In this document: piece after piece, positions 1 through 48,660 of the stretch
Layout of the letters: each line of letters starts with the position of its first letter
Numbering within the stretch: the first letter of the stretch is position 1
Program-made: the position numbers and the translations under genes
The notes under the pieces: generated by a model
The model's input: only the letters and a program-made list of their open reading frames with translations
What the model was told of the DNA's origin: nothing
The model's database searches: none
NCBI GenBank assembly: GCA_963573385.1
Contig: CAUYLG010022269.1
Coordinates: 1-64,000, forward strand
Reading direction: 5' to 3'
Length of the DNA stretch: 64,000 nucleotides
DNA from: Cacajao melanocephalus
Lineage: Eukaryota; Chordata; Mammalia; Primates; Pitheciidae

Positions 1-381
1 GGTCCCGGGGGTCCACCGGTGGCGAGCCGGGGCCACCACCGACTTGCCAGTGGTTGCCGGCTGGGGCCTAGGGGGCACTACCCTGAGGTCCCGGTGGATG
101 ATGGGTGGGGAGTAGGGGTCACTACCCTGAGGTCCCGGTGGATGATGGGTGGCGAGTGGGGCCTCTACCCTGAGGTCCCGGTGGATGAGGTGGGGAGTGG
201 GGCCTCTACCCTGAGGTCCCGGTGGATGATGGGTGGGGAGTAGGGGTCACTACCTTGAGGTCCCGGTGGATGATGGGTGGGGACTGGGGGCCTCTACTGA
301 GGTCCCAGTGGATGACGGGTGGGGACTGGGGGCCTCTACCGAGGTCCCAGTGGATGATGGGTGGGGACTGGGGGCCTCTAC

Positions 382-384
<3 letters not shown>
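1..384. repeat. Minisatellite (41-44 bp unit) derived from the GAK exon 5/intron 5 junction
   Basis: Units begin with gaggtccc at 85, 129, 172, 213, 257, 299 and 341; the eighth, at 385, is the genuine exon end. Spacings are 44, 43, 41, 44, 42, 42 and 44. Each unit contains, in GAK sense, the codons for IIHRDL (IIHWDL in the units at 299 and 341) followed by a donor-like GTAG. The unit at 257 carries CTCAAG|GTAGTG, almost the true donor CTCAAG|GTAGAG. Positions 1-84 look like older, more diverged units. The array runs to the left edge and may continue beyond it. Confidence 0.92.
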
Positions 385-19498
<19,114 letters not shown>

Positions 19499-20200
19499 GG
19501 CGGTGGCAGCGCCGCACCCCGCGGCAGCCGGAGTGGTCGGGCTCGGGCTCCCGCTGCCTCGCCCTCTGGGTCCGCTCAGCAACCGCCGGCCGCGAGCGGC
19601 ACCATCTTCCGCCCCGACGCCGTGACGTAGGCGCGCGTGAGGGCGCGTCGCGACAGGAGGCGTCGCGGCCCAGCCCCATCCTCTCCGCTGCGGCCTCACT
19701 TCCTGGCTGCGCGCGCAGACGCAGAGGTCTGATGCAGACAGCGCGTGCGCGGCGTCGCCGGACTCGTGACGAACTTCCTGCCGTCAAGCGCCCGGCTGGC
19801 CTGACCCAAGCGGAGGCGCGCGGAGTAGTCGCCGTGGCGATTCCCGCCCAGGTAGTTCGGCGCCGTATCCCAGCTCCCGGTACCGTTCCCCACATGGTCT
19901 GTTTTGCGGGAGGCTCCTCTCAGCTGTCTTCGGTTTAAGCGCTTCACCATCCTGTGGGTGGAGTCCGCCTCCCGCTTGCTGTTAGCAATGGGAGAAAAAT
20001 GGGTTCGCGCATTCTTCTCTGAGTTGGCTAAGGAGCACGGGGTTAGCGTCCGTTAAGCCTTGAATAAATACTTGGTTTTTGTCTCCTGGAGGTCGGAGTT
20101 GCCTGTGACGCTTAGCGAGTAAGGTTGGCGGCCCCCTCCCGGCAGCCGGGCGGCAGTTTGCAGGTGAAAGGCTGCTGCACTCCCGTGTCTTCCGAGCAGA
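19499..20200. promoter_or_regulatory. Bidirectional CpG-island promoter of GAK and TMEM175
   Basis: The GAK ATG and the TMEM175 5' region diverge here. The stretch from about 19,130 to 20,000 is very GC- and CpG-rich and has no TATA box. Candidate sites are an ETS/YY1-type composite on the minus strand (GCGGAAGATGG, 19603-19613), a CRE-like tgacgtag at 19622-19629, an ETS-type cacttcctg near 19697-19705, and an NRF1-like tgcgcgcgcaga at 19708-19719. In human, GAK and TMEM175 begin within a few tens of bases of each other. Candidate TMEM175 first-exon donors are cccag|gtagtt near 19852 and cag|gtgaaa near 20163; neither can be chosen from sequence alone. Confidence 0.85.
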
Positions 20201-20494
20201 GGTCCAGAGTCTGGGCTGGGGCTAGAAAACCTTCGCTCTGGGCAACCGCCCCCTGCGGAGGCTGCCCTGTCACCCTCAAGGTTCGTTCGCACCCTCACCT
20301 TTTCCAAGACAAAAAGCAGGTCCTCTTGAACCACTTTGAAGGGTTCATAGTGCCCAACACGAAAAGGTCACTTTCCTTATAGGATAATAAGGGAATGGCT
20401 CACAGAAAATGCATTTTTAGTTTTTGACCGACGCAGTATTTGGGGGCTGGGGGTGGATAGCAGGACGTGAATTAGTTGTTGTCGTTTAAAGACG

Positions 20495-20659
20495 GATGCC
20501 CGGCGCGGTGCACGCCTGTGATCTCAGCTACTCGGAGGCTAAGGCAGGAGACTCGCTTGAACCCGGGAGGTGGAGGTTGCAGTCATTGAGCCAAGATTGA
20601 GATCGCACCACTGCACTCCAGCCTGGGCAACAGTGAGACTCCGCCTCAGAAAAAAAATT
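20495..20659 (+). mobile_element. Alu, partial (deleted centre)
   Basis: gatgcccggcgcggtgcacg joins directly to the right-monomer sequence, ending cctcagaaaaaaaa. Confidence 0.85.
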
Positions 20660-22253
20660 GAAAGGCCTAAACTTTAAAAACCTAGTTTTTCGCTTCTGTA
20701 GAAAAATCAAACCTATCAATATTGGACCCCAAATCACGTGTGTTACCAGTTACCTAGAGCGGTCCTTTCAGGTAAGACACAGTCATTTGCTTGTATGTTA
20801 CCTGCCTGGTTCCTATAGTTTGCAACCCTTTGTGTAGAGTATTTGTTCTCAAACTCAAAAATGGATTCTAAAGCTCAAATAAGCATCTTACCCATCCCAG
20901 AAGCTGACATCTGTTATCTATCATTAAAAGATAATAGGCTAAGCTCATTGGAACACTTATCTATTTTATGGAATGAAGTGTTGCATGAAGCCAAATGAGA
21001 TCTTTAAAAAATAAAATGACAATAGCAGTAGCTTAGTTTATACAATGAGTTAATTGCTTACAGCATTCTTTTCTGTCATGATTCATTGTAATGATCCTGA
21101 AACATCTTTGTGAAGAAAGCACAGTATAATTAACTCCCTTTATTTTGGGATGAGAAAATATGCTCAAAATGCCATTATTTGGCCAGGATCAACAAGCAAT
21201 ACAGCTAAAATTCAACACAAGTCATGGCTTTTCCAGCCAGTGCATTTGTCTGCTAGACTGTGGAATAGAAGGATTGAGAGCTCAGGAAGGAGTCCATGCT
21301 GGAGACAGATATTTGGGCATCTTCAGCATATAGGCAGCAGTTGGCTCAAGGAGCTGAAGAGAAGACCAACAGAGATGGCATATTAGACAGAAAGAGGTTA
21401 GAACCTTCAGAGAATGGACAGCATGTGGAGAAAGAGCAGCCAGTGAAGGAGGAAGAAAACCAACAGCCAAGGAGTGAGGATGTTCGGGTCAGAGAATGTA
21501 GTTCAAAGTGTTGAATGCCACTTAAAAAGTCAAGTAGGAAAAGAAGTGGAAGATACGTGTTTTCACCAAGAATAGCTTCATTGGCGTAATGAGGTGGAAG
21601 CTACATATTACCATAGTGGAGGAATGAAGAGATGATGAGGTAGAGATGGCAAGTAGAGATAACTCAATAAGTTTGGCTGTGAAGAAGAGAATATGGGAGC
21701 TAGAAGGATGATGTAGTGTTGAGATGATTTAAGATGAGAGATTCTTGAGCAGCTTAAAGCTGATGGAAAGGAGAGAAGGTTTGCTGGTGCAGTAAAAAGA
21801 GGAATAATAAGATAATTCTATGTTAATGAGATGTCTTCTATTTTTTATAACATAGATGGGGCATGACATCCAAAGTATAGGTAGAGATATTTGGTTTGGA
21901 CACAGGAAAAACACGTAGGAGAGAAGGAAACGTGGGTTGTAATTGCAGGTAACTTTCTGTATTTATTGGAATGAAGGTGAAGAAATTATCTAGTGGCTTC
22001 TGTTTTCATTGTGAATGAGAAAGGAAAAACATCAACTGAAAGTGAGGGGAGGTAGGAAACCCAAGATTTAAGCAGTGTTAAAAAGATCTAAAATAGCTAT
22101 TACAGAAAACCTAGTGAATAATTTGCTAGAAAGCATGATAGGGTTTAAGCACTCATTCGGAGGCCATGAACTGATACTGGCATGACCTAGCAACGAGTGA
22201 TGATTTCTAAACCGTGTAATTACTTTGGAAACTGGAGTCCAGACTACTTATGA

Positions 22254-22578
<325 letters not shown>

Positions 22579-23436
22579 AGGAGCACCTTTATTTACTGGC
22601 ATTGAAGTAGATGCTACAGTAATACCATCTTAACCTGAATATCTATCTTCATATCTCATCTGAATTCTCAGATGCTTGTACTTAGATATCTTGCCACATA
22701 TATAAACATGTATATATCCAAAACTGAATTTATAGTCTTAATCCCCATACCCGATCTTCTAAATTTTATAGCAAATAATATAAGAAATTAAGAGGATCAT
22801 TTTATAATGATGAAGGGGTGAATTCATCAAAAAGACATGATAATCCTAAACATTTATGCACCTAACAACAAAGCTCTAAGATACATCAAGCATAAACTAA
22901 TAGCTGCAAGGAGGGAGAAAAATCACAATTGTAGTCAGAGATTGATGTAGTTGGAGAATATTCTTTCTCAATAAATGATAGGATAAATACCCAGAAAATC
23001 ACTAAGGATATGGAAGACTTGAACATAACTGTCAACCGACTTGACATAATGAACATTTATGGAACATTCCTCAGAATGACAGCCTAGAATACACAATTTT
23101 TCAAGTGCATTAAAACATTTACTAAGCCTGATCATATTCCAGTCTGCTAAACCAGTATGTTATCTGACCAGAATGATATTTAATGTTAAAGTAGAAATCA
23201 TTAACAGATTGGAAAATCCTTTGAATATTTGGAAACTGAATAACTCACTTTTTTTTTTAAAACTCACTTTTAAATAACTCATGGGTCAACAAAGAAAAGG
23301 GAAATTAGAAAGTATTTTGAACAGAATGAAAATGATAATGCAGCATTTAAAAATGGTGGGGTGCAACTAAAACAGTATTAAAAGGTAGGTCTCAAATCAA
23401 TGACCTCAGCAGTCACCTTAGGAAACTAGAAAAGTT

Positions 23437-23728
<292 letters not shown>

Positions 23729-24058
23729 TAGAAAAGTAAGAGCAAAAGTGAGTATAAGAAGGCACATAATAAGTATCAGAGTGGAATTCAAAAAATAGAA
23801 AACAAAAGCAATAGAGAAAATCAGTGAAACTAAAAGCTGATTCTTTGAGATTAATAAAACTGAAAAATTTCTGGTCAGACTGAACAGGAAAAAGACAAGA
23901 CACAAATTACCAGTGTCAGGAGTGAGAGATGACATCACTACTGAAAGGATAATCAGAGACTATTATGAACAACTTCAGGCCAACAAATTCAGCATCTTAG
24001 ACGGAACAAATTCCTGGAAAGCACAAACTACTTAAGCTCATTTAAGAAGAAATAGATA

Positions 24059-24184
24059 GTGTTGTATGAAAGGGGAGAGGGCTAGCGCTCCCCTTGGCAA
24101 GGATGAAAGAGGCCCCGACACGCATACAGTGAAGGCATTGCAACATACTTTGTGGCATCTAGCCATCTTTTTTTTTTTTTTTTT
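24059..24184 (+). pseudogene. U6atac snRNA copy (retropseudogene) with 17-T tail
   Basis: The copy begins exactly at gtgttgtatgaaagg, as U6atac does, and continues with gctagcgctccccttggcaa, ggatgaaagaggcccc, cacgcata, aaggcattgc and gtggcatctagccatc, followed by 17 T (24168-24184). From memory of the U6atac RNA it lacks roughly ten bases of the intramolecular stem-loop and has A-to-G changes in the 5'-splice-site-pairing part (aaaggggag instead of aaaggagag). It is therefore probably not functional. U6atac is the catalytic snRNA of the minor (U12-type) spliceosome. Confidence 0.88.
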
Positions 24185-24312
24185 GAGGGGATAGATACCC
24201 CATTCTCCATGATATGATTATTACACATTGCATGCTTGTGTCAAAATGTACCCCATAAATAGATATACCTACTATATACCTATAAAAGTTAAAAATGTAA
24301 ATGTTTTTTAAA
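24185..24312 (+). mobile_element. L1 3' end fused to the U6atac copy
   Basis: gaggggatagatacccc through ctccatgatatgattattac, gcatgcttgtgtcaaaatgt and accccataaatagatata is the end of a primate L1 3' UTR, ending in an A-rich tail. The U6atac copy and this piece together are flanked by imperfect target-site duplications at 24044-24058 and 24313-24328. Confidence 0.88.
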
Positions 24313-24404
24313 AAGAAGGAAATAAATAACCTAAATAGCTCTACATCTATTAAAGTGTTGAATTTATAGTTGACAAATCTTCCTTTAAAGAAAACTCCAG
24401 ACTT

Positions 24405-24722
<318 letters not shown>

Positions 24723-25079
24723 CATGACTCCAGACTTAGATAGCTTCACTGGGAATTCTGCCACACATTTAAGGAATAATAATACCAGTTCTATACAAAC
24801 TCACAGAAAATAGAAGGAAGGAATTATTTCCCAATTCTTCTTTCCTAACAGCATTATTCTGATACCAGAACTCCACAAAGACTCCTAGAAAACTACAGGA
24901 TAATATCTTTTGTGAACATAGATATGAAAATTCATTTAAAACATTGCTTAGCAAACTGAATCCAACGCTATATACAGAAAGGATAATATACTACAACCAA
25001 GTGGGATGTCCCAAGAATGCAAAGTTGTCTTAGGATTTGAAAGTTGATCAATGTAATTCACACTCTTAAGAGTGAAAAA

Positions 25080-25371
<292 letters not shown>

Positions 25372-25643
25372 AAAAAACAAAATGGATCATCTCAGTAGAT
25401 CCAGAGAAGTGTTTGAGAGAATCCAACATCCATTACTGATTTAAAAAAAAAAAAAACTCAGCAAACTAGAAGTAAAATGAAACTTCTTCAGCATAGTAAG
25501 GGCATCTGTGAAAAACCTGTGGCCAGCATCATGTGAAATAATAAAAAACTGAATGTTTTCCTAAGACCAGGAATAAGCCAAGCCTGCCTGTGTGATCTCA
25601 CAACTATTCAGCATTGTAGTAGAAATTCTAGCCAAGGTAATCA

Positions 25644-25966
<323 letters not shown>

Positions 25967-26450
25967 TCAGATATAAAAAGAGCTCCTAGTGAGTTTACCA
26001 AGGTAGCAGGATACAACATAAATATGCAAAAATCAGTTCATTTCTATATGCCAGCAATAAATATTGGAGGTTGAAATTAGAAACATTTACAATAGCATCA
26101 AAAAGTCTGAAATACTTGGGTTAAATGTGAAAAAAGATGTGCAAGACTTATATGCTGAAAACTATAAAACTTTGCTGAAAAAATTCAAACTGATAGTAAA
26201 TGGAGAGATATGCCATACTCATAAACTGGGAGATTCAGCAGTGCAGTTCTCAAACTGATCTGTAGATTCAATGTAATCCAGTCAAATTCCCAGCAGACTA
26301 TAAGAATTTCACACATAATTTCTAAAGTTTATTTGGCTCTGCAAAGGAGCTAGAATAGCCAAAACAAGTTTGAACAAGGAGAAGATGAAATTTTATGACA
26401 TACATTACCTAACTTAAACACTGAAAGCCATGGCAATCACCCACTGTGGT

Positions 26451-26556
26451 GGCTGGGTGTAGAGGTATGTGCCTGTAGTTGCAGCAACTTGGCATGTTGA
26501 GGCAGGAAGATCTCTTGCGCCTAGGAGTTTGAATCTAGCCTGGGCAACAGTGTGGA
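26451..26556 (+). mobile_element. Alu monomer (FLAM-like), diverged
   Basis: ggctgggtgtagaggtatgt to ctagcctgggcaacagtgtg. Only one monomer is seen. Confidence 0.65.
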
Positions 26557-26713
26557 GTTGATATAAAGATAGCTAAGTAGGTAAATAGAAGAGTACAGAA
26601 ATTGATTCACAGGTATCTATGGTGAATTGATTTTTTATAAATGTGCAAAAGGAGTTCATTGGAGAAAGGATAATTGTTTCAACAAATAATACTGGAAAAA
26701 TTAGATATTCGAA

Positions 26714-26937
26714 TTTTTTTGTTTTTTTGTTTTTCAAGTGATTCTCCTGCCTCAACCTCCTAAGTAGCTGGGATTACAAGCATGTGCTACCACATGCCGC
26801 TAATTTTGTATTTTTAGTAGAGATAGGGGTTTTCCATGTTGGTCTGGCTGGTCTTGAACTCCCGACCTCAGGTGATCCGCCCGCCTTGGCCTCCCAAAGT
26901 GCTGGAGTTACAGATGTGAGCCACCGCGCCCGGCCTA
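26714..26937 (-). mobile_element. Alu, minus, partial
   Basis: T-rich start, then caagtgattctcctgcctca to ccaccgcgcccggcc. The right-monomer end is missing. Confidence 0.9.
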
Positions 26938-26953
26938 GACATACATATGTTTA

Positions 26954-27268
<315 letters not shown>

Positions 27269-27707
27269 AAGGAACCTTAATCCATACCTAGCACTATATG
27301 TAAAAATTAACTAAAAATCATAAATCTAAAGGTGAGATCTGAAACTGTAAAACTTATAGAAGAAAACCTATGAAATGTTCTGTGAAATTTTTAGCCATGA
27401 CACTAAAGGCATGATCCATAAAGGAAACAGATAAACTGGATTCCATCAACATGAAGAACTTTGTAATACACTGTTGAAAATAGCCCATATGAACAGTAGG
27501 CAAATAGATAAACTGATAAGTCCATAATATGGGATATCATTCAGTAGTAAAAAGGTAAGCTATCAAGCAACAACAATACTTGAAGGAACCTTAAATGCAT
27601 ATTGCTCAATGAAAGAAGTCAACCTGAAGAGGTTACATAGTATATGATTCTAACTATAGAGCATTCCAGAGAGGCAAAACTATGAAGACGGTAAAAAGAG
27701 CAATAGG

Positions 27708-28041
<334 letters not shown>

Positions 28042-28228
28042 TTAGGGTGTTAAAACTATTCTGTGTCATACTGTTTTGATGAAAACAGGTCATTTTACAT
28101 TTGTCAAAACACATAGAATGTACAGCAGGGAGTGAACCCTAATATAAACCATGGACTTAATTGTAATGTATGAATATTTGCTTGTCAATTGTGACAGATG
28201 TGCCACACTAACATAAGATTAATAATAG

Positions 28229-28774
<546 letters not shown>

Positions 28775-28883
28775 TTATTTTGTCAAACCCAATGTCATGA
28801 AGATTTTCTCCAGCATCATCCTCTAGGAGTTTCATAGTTTTCGCACATAACAACATTTAAAACATTGCTCCATTTTGAGTTAA

Positions 28884-29193
<310 letters not shown>

Positions 29194-29194
29194 T

Positions 29195-30570
29195 GAGTTG
29201 ATTTTTGTATGTATATTAGGTTGAGTCCAAATTAATTGCTTTGCATGTGGATATTCAGTTGTCCCAACACCATTTGTTGAAAAGACGTTTCCCATTGAGT
29301 GGTCTTGGCATCCTCGTCAAAATCAGTTAACCACAAATGTAGGGTTTATTTCTGAACTCTATTGGTTGTGTCTTTATGCCGTCTTCATTATTGTAGCTTT
29401 GTACTAAGTTTTGAAATCAGGAAGTGTGAGTGCTCCCAATTTTGTTCTTTTTCAAGATTATTTTGGCTATTATAGGTTCCTTGAATTTTCATACGAGTTT
29501 TGGGGTCAGCTTATTGATTTCTGCATAGATAAGTTGAAATTTTTATAGAGATTGCATTGAGTCTGTAGATCAATTTGGAAAGTACTGCTGTCTTAACAGT
29601 ATTGTCTTCCAATTTGTGAATAAAGGACATCTCTTCACTTATTTAGGTTTTCTTCAATCTCTTTCAACAAAGTTTTGTACTTTTGTTAAATTCGTTCCTA
29701 AATAATTTTTGATACTATTAGAAATGGAATTATTTTTTAGAAATGGAATTATTTTCATTCTCAGATTGTTTATTGCTAATGAATAAAACATTGTGGCCAG
29801 GAGCAGTAGTTGACACCTGTAATCCCAGCATTTTGGGAGGTCAAGATCAAATGATTACCTGAGCACAGGAATCCAAGGCTGCAGTGAGCTATGATTGCAC
29901 CACTGCATTTTAGCCTGGCCAGAGAGAGACATCATGTCTCCATAATAATGAGAAATAAGAAACACAGTTTATTTTTGTGTGTTGATCTTGTTTTCTGCTA
30001 TCTTCTTATATTCATTTACTAGTTTGATAGTTGTGGGGGTGTGTATTCCTTATCGTGTATATAAAATCACATCATTTGCAAAGAGAGACAATTTTATTTC
30101 TTCCTTTCCAATCTGAATGTCTTCTCTTTCATTTTCTTGCCTGACTGCCGTGGCTGGAACCTCTAGTACAATGTTCAGTAGAAGCGATGAGAGTAAACAT
30201 CACTTACGTTGTTCCTGATGGTGGGGGACGTTTACCATGAAGAATGATGTTAACTGCAGGGTTTTTATAGATGTCCTTAAACAATATGTGGAATGTTCTA
30301 ATCATGAAGAAGTGTTGGATTTTGTCCATTGCTTTTTCTGCATTTATTGAGATGATTGTGTGGTTTTTATGTGTTACTCTATTGATATGGTATATTACAG
30401 TAATTGATTTGCAGATTTTAAACCAACTTTGCATTTTTGGAATCAATCCCACTTAGTCATGGTATATAATCCTTTTTATATGTTCCTGGACTGCATTTGT
30501 TAATATTTTGTTGAGGATTTTTCTGTCTATAGTCAATATTTACTAATTTTTTAAAAATAAATTTTAATTG
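29195..30570 (-). mobile_element. L1 remnant, minus strand (ORF2 region), split by an Alu
   Basis: Antisense L1 typical text such as catttgttgaaaagacgttt, ttgattgg-type spacers, ttcttcctttccaatctgaa and cattgctttttctgcattta is visible. It has many disablements. Confidence 0.8.
29795..29952 (+). mobile_element. Alu, partial
   Basis: ggccaggagcagtagttgac to gacatcatgtctccataat; a left monomer joined to a right part. Confidence 0.75.
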
Positions 30571-31232
30571 AAAAAATTAAACATAGAAAAATGTTCTGGA
30601 AAACAATATAATGAACATCCTTTTCCGATTATTAGTCAGTGCCTAGAGAAATAGATGTTAGTTTTCATTTTGTTTTTGTCAGAGTAAGTCCCCTGCATGC
30701 TCTTTCCTACTGTAATAATTGCAAATAGAAACTAATACTAAAAGAAAAGGTATGCTGAAGCCAGTGGGTTGGTTGGAAAGGGGAATCACACTTGAAGTGA
30801 CCCACACAGGTGAGTTTCTCACTTCCTAAGCCCATGCATGGCCTTGCCTGTGGGCTGGCCCTCAGTTGCAGGGCTGTGCTGTGGGGGTTCTTGCATAGGC
30901 AGCAAAAATTCAGGAAATCCCCATCTTTCTGCCTAGAGTTCCAAAATAGAGCTACACAAATGTAGTCAATTAATGTTTGAGCAAAGTGCAAAGGCAGTTA
31001 ATTCAGTGGAGAAAGGAGAGTCTAAAGAGTGGCATGAGGATGATTGGACATCTGGATGCAAAAAAAGAAACTCCACTCTACTTTGCACATTATGTAAAAA
31101 TTAACGTAGATCTTGGGTCTAAAAGTAACACCTAAAACCTAAAAACCTGTAGAAGAAAACAGAAAATTTTTCTGATCTTGGGTTAGGCAAAGAGTTGTTA
31201 GACACAGTAATAAAGGGTGATCCATAAAAGAA

Positions 31233-31521
31233 TTTTTTTTGTTTTTGAGACAGATTCTTGCCCTGTCTTCCAGGCTGGTTGCATGATCTCGGCTCACTGC
31301 AACCTCCACCTCCCAGGATGAAGTAATTCTCCTGCCTCAGCCTCCTGAGTAGCTGGGATTACATGCACCCACTACCATACCTGGCTATTTTTTGTATTTT
31401 TAGTAGAGATTGGGTTTTGCCATGTTGGCCAGGCTGGTCTCGAACTCCTGACCTCAGGCAGTCCACCTGCCTCAACCTCCCAAAGTGCCAGGATTACAGG
31501 CATGAGCCACCACACCAGGCC
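31233..31521 (-). mobile_element. Alu, full length, minus
   Basis: ttttttttgtttttgagaca to gccaccacaccaggcc. Confidence 0.92.
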
Positions 31522-31967
31522 AAATTAATTTTTTAAGCCGTGCCAAACTGAGTAGCAGAGGAGATGAGCAAGTGCAGGTCTCATGAACTGCTGGTGAGAA
31601 TGCAGACAGTGCAGCTGCCTCGGCAAATCGTCTGGTAGTTTCTCATGAAGTTAAGTATGTCCTTACAATACTACCTGGCAAAACCACTCTGAGGCATTTA
31701 CCCAAAAGTCATGAAAAGATGTTTATACAAATGCCTGTATGCAAATGTTTATGTATAGTGGCTTTATTAGTAATTGCGCAAAACGAAACAATACCAGTTT
31801 TTCAGCTGGTGAGTAGATGCACAGACTGAGGTATGTCCATCCATAGCAACCAAAGAAGTGTGTTACTGATACTTCCAGCAACACGAGTGAGTCTCTAAAG
31901 AAGTTAGACTCACCATCTCTGTAGGGTGCGATTCTGTTTATACAACATTCTGAAAAAGGCAAAATTG

Positions 31968-32250
31968 GCCGGGCGCACTGGCTCCCACCTGTAATCCCAG
32001 CATTTTGGGAGGCCAAGGCAGGTGGATCACCTTAGGTCAGGAGTTTAAGACCAGCCTGGGCAACATGGTGAAACCCCATCTCTACTAAAAATACAGAAAT
32101 TAGCCAGGCATGGTCGCGGGTGCCTGTAATCCCAGCTACGTGGGAGGCTCAGGAGAATCCCCTGTACCTGGGAAGTGGAAGTTGCAGTAAGCCGAGATCA
32201 TGCCACTGCACTCCAGCCTGGGTGACAGAGCGAGACTCTCAAATAAATAA
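31968..32250 (+). mobile_element. Alu, full length
   Basis: ggccgggcgcactggctccc to gagactctcaaataaataa. Confidence 0.92.
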
Positions 32251-32720
32251 GGCAAAATTACAGTAACAGAAAACAAATCACTGGTTGCTGGGAGTTGGGG
32301 AAGCTAGAACCCGAAGACGCTGCTTAGGGATAGAGCAGTTTGTATCTGGATTGCAGCTGTGTGTGGTTGCGTGCCTGTTGCATTCTGGGTGAGAAGTAAC
32401 CTGGACACAGCAAAAGCCCCTTCCCACCTGCTCCCAGCCCCTCCCTGCCTGGGTCACTGCAGTACTATCTGCAGGTTAGTGAACGTTGTTCTTATTTATG
32501 GTTTTGATTTCTTACTGTGTTAATTAAGAATATAGATGGTTTTATGTGTTCATTGTTTACATAAATGGTATAATAGTGTTTTTGCAACTTGGTTTTTTTG
32601 GTCTTAACATTGTGTCTTACAGTTTTATATTTGTAGATGTGTTTTAACTTTCTGATAGTTTAAGTCACGGTTTAATGATTTGTCCCTTACTAGTCAGAAT
32701 GTTTCTTAGTTAAAACACAC

Positions 32721-33109
<389 letters not shown>

Positions 33110-33781
33110 TTAATGAACCATTGCTAAATTGTTGCTGAAATATATGGTGCCCATTTACGTTCCTGCCTCAGCTTCTGTTTTCCCTACGTCTTTGCTGCCC
33201 CGTTGTCTCACCTCCCACCGTCTGTTCCTGCCTCGGTGTCTGTTTTCCCCGGGTCCCTGCCCTCCCGGTCACCTCACTCCTGGGCTCTGGCTGGCCTCTG
33301 GCCTCTCACCGTTTGATTCGCATCTCCTGCTGGGGAAGTCGAATGCCTTGTACATTTGTTTTTCCTGGCTGGAAGCTGCAACGAGCCTCCCTCGTCCATC
33401 CTCTGGCGTGGGCTTTCCTTGTTTTTGTGTGTCTCGTCTTGGTGTGAGCAGCACACAGCAAATCCCTCTTCCCGAGGACCCTTGGCTGGCCAGGCATCTC
33501 AGTCCTCTGATGCCCTTGACAGAGTAAGCAGTACCCCCTTCAGAGTAAAACCAGCCCTGCCTTGTCACCTCCCGGGCACTGAAGGCCTCTCTCTACACCC
33601 TTGCCGAGGAGGCCGTCTCCCCTGGAATGGTGGAGAGCCTGTCCTGTCCTGTCCCTGGCTGTTCCTCTCCTCCTTCCCGGGTGCCACTCCCTCGGACCAC
33701 CCCTAGATTTCCAGGTAGCACAGAAATTACTTCTGCTTCTAACACTGCCCAGTCGGGGGCACCTCTGACGGCTGCATCTCT

Positions 33782-33912
33782 AGCCCGGCCTCCTTCCATC
33801 CCTGCGGCTCCCCTGCCCTGAGACGGCCCAGCCTCCTTCCATCCCCGCGGCTCCCCTGCCCTGATACGGCCTAGCCTCCTTCCATCCCCGCGGCTCCCCT
33901 GCCCTGAGACAG
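33782..33912. repeat. 43-bp tandem triplicate
   Basis: Three copies of cctccttccatcccygcggc followed by tcccctgccctgagacggcc, nearly identical to one another. Confidence 0.93.
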
Positions 33913-35003
33913 CCTCTGGCGCTTCTGCTGTGTCCTGGGAACAAGCCCGAAGCAAGCACCCACTATCCCTCAGGGATGTGCTCTGCCCCGCCTTTCTCAC
34001 CACAGTGGTGTCAGGGCCTGGAGGGCTCCCCCTTCCCCACCTCACACCGCAGCCTGAGTACTCTTAGGAGCTGCTTTTCCACATGCTCTGTGTCTCCTGG
34101 GGATACCAGGCCTCTGTCACCCCTCACCTGAGTCATAGCAGCCCCTCTGACTGACGTCCTTGCCACACTTCTGCCCCCTTCGCTGTTTCAGGGGCGCCTG
34201 GCCGCAGGTGGGGTTCAGACAACATGGACCCCTCTGGCCACGTGCTGTGTCTGGGGAACTCGTCTCAGTGCCCAGCCTCTACCTCGGGTGCAGGGTGCAA
34301 TCCACAGTGCCCAGTTGGCACAAGGCTGTCCAGCACTGTGTAGCCACATCTCAGCTCTGTCCCTGTGAGGCACCAGGGTCTCTTCTGTTCCTGGCACCCT
34401 CCACCTGGCATCTTGTTCACCTTCCCAACACATCTCTGATATTAAAATTGCCCAGGAGCTCTGTGCTGAACACGGCTGTGGCATGTGCTGGGTGTGTGCC
34501 CAGCCCAGGCTCCCGCAGGCGTACTAGAATGCCTGCCCTGGTGCTAACTGGCTGTGTGTGAAGGGCCTTGGTTTCCCCAGAGGTCACCAAGGGAGAGCAA
34601 GGCCCCTGTAGGAAACAACCCCAGGCATGCGTGCACGGCGCCGAGGGCCCCGCAGGGTGTTCGTCCACATTTAGGTCGGCCATGGGTGGGCGATCTCTGT
34701 ACCTTTCCTTCTGTCTTCTGTTCCCTGAGGAGAAACAGGCCCAGTTCACCCAGATCAGCATTCACCAGTAACAGGGCCGGGCGTGGCGTCTGTTGGCCTC
34801 TCAGCCTGGAAGCTGGAAATTTGAGGGGCACCTGGGAGAGGGTAGAGCAGCGTGGACCCTTCAACTGCGGCCAAGTCCTCCGTACCAGCCCTGTCCCAGC
34901 ATCAGGGCTGAGGCTGCATGGCCAACCCCAGGAGTACCTCAGAGGCACGCTCAGACCTGCCTTTCCTCCCAGGCTCCTGTGACTGCAGGGCAGCAGCCCC
35001 ACC

Positions 35004-48660
<13,657 letters not shown>

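Larger units (their letters stand above)
24044..24328 (+). mobile_element. Complete U6atac-L1 chimeric retro-insertion with target-site duplications
   Basis: The 5' duplication aagaagaaatagata and the 3' duplication aagaaggaaataaata differ by one inserted base and one substitution. The 5' one ends exactly where U6atac starts. The site reads tt|aagaag, compatible with L1 endonuclease. The host is the older L1, whose sequence is continuous when the insert and one duplication are ignored. Confidence 0.85.
31000..32330 (+). mobile_element. L1 remnant, end of ORF2 and 3' region, split by Alus
   Basis: gatgattggacatctggatg and the following text to 31,232, then 31,525-31,965 (catgaactgctggtgagaat), then tcactggttgctgggagttg after 32,250, follow the L1 3' order. 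It is broken by the Alus at 31233 and 31968. Confidence 0.72.

Noticed and set aside
24059..24184. A functional U6 or U6atac gene
   Set aside because: It lacks part of the stem-loop, has changes in the 5'-splice-site pairing segment and sits inside a retro-insertion without a visible upstream PSE and TATA.
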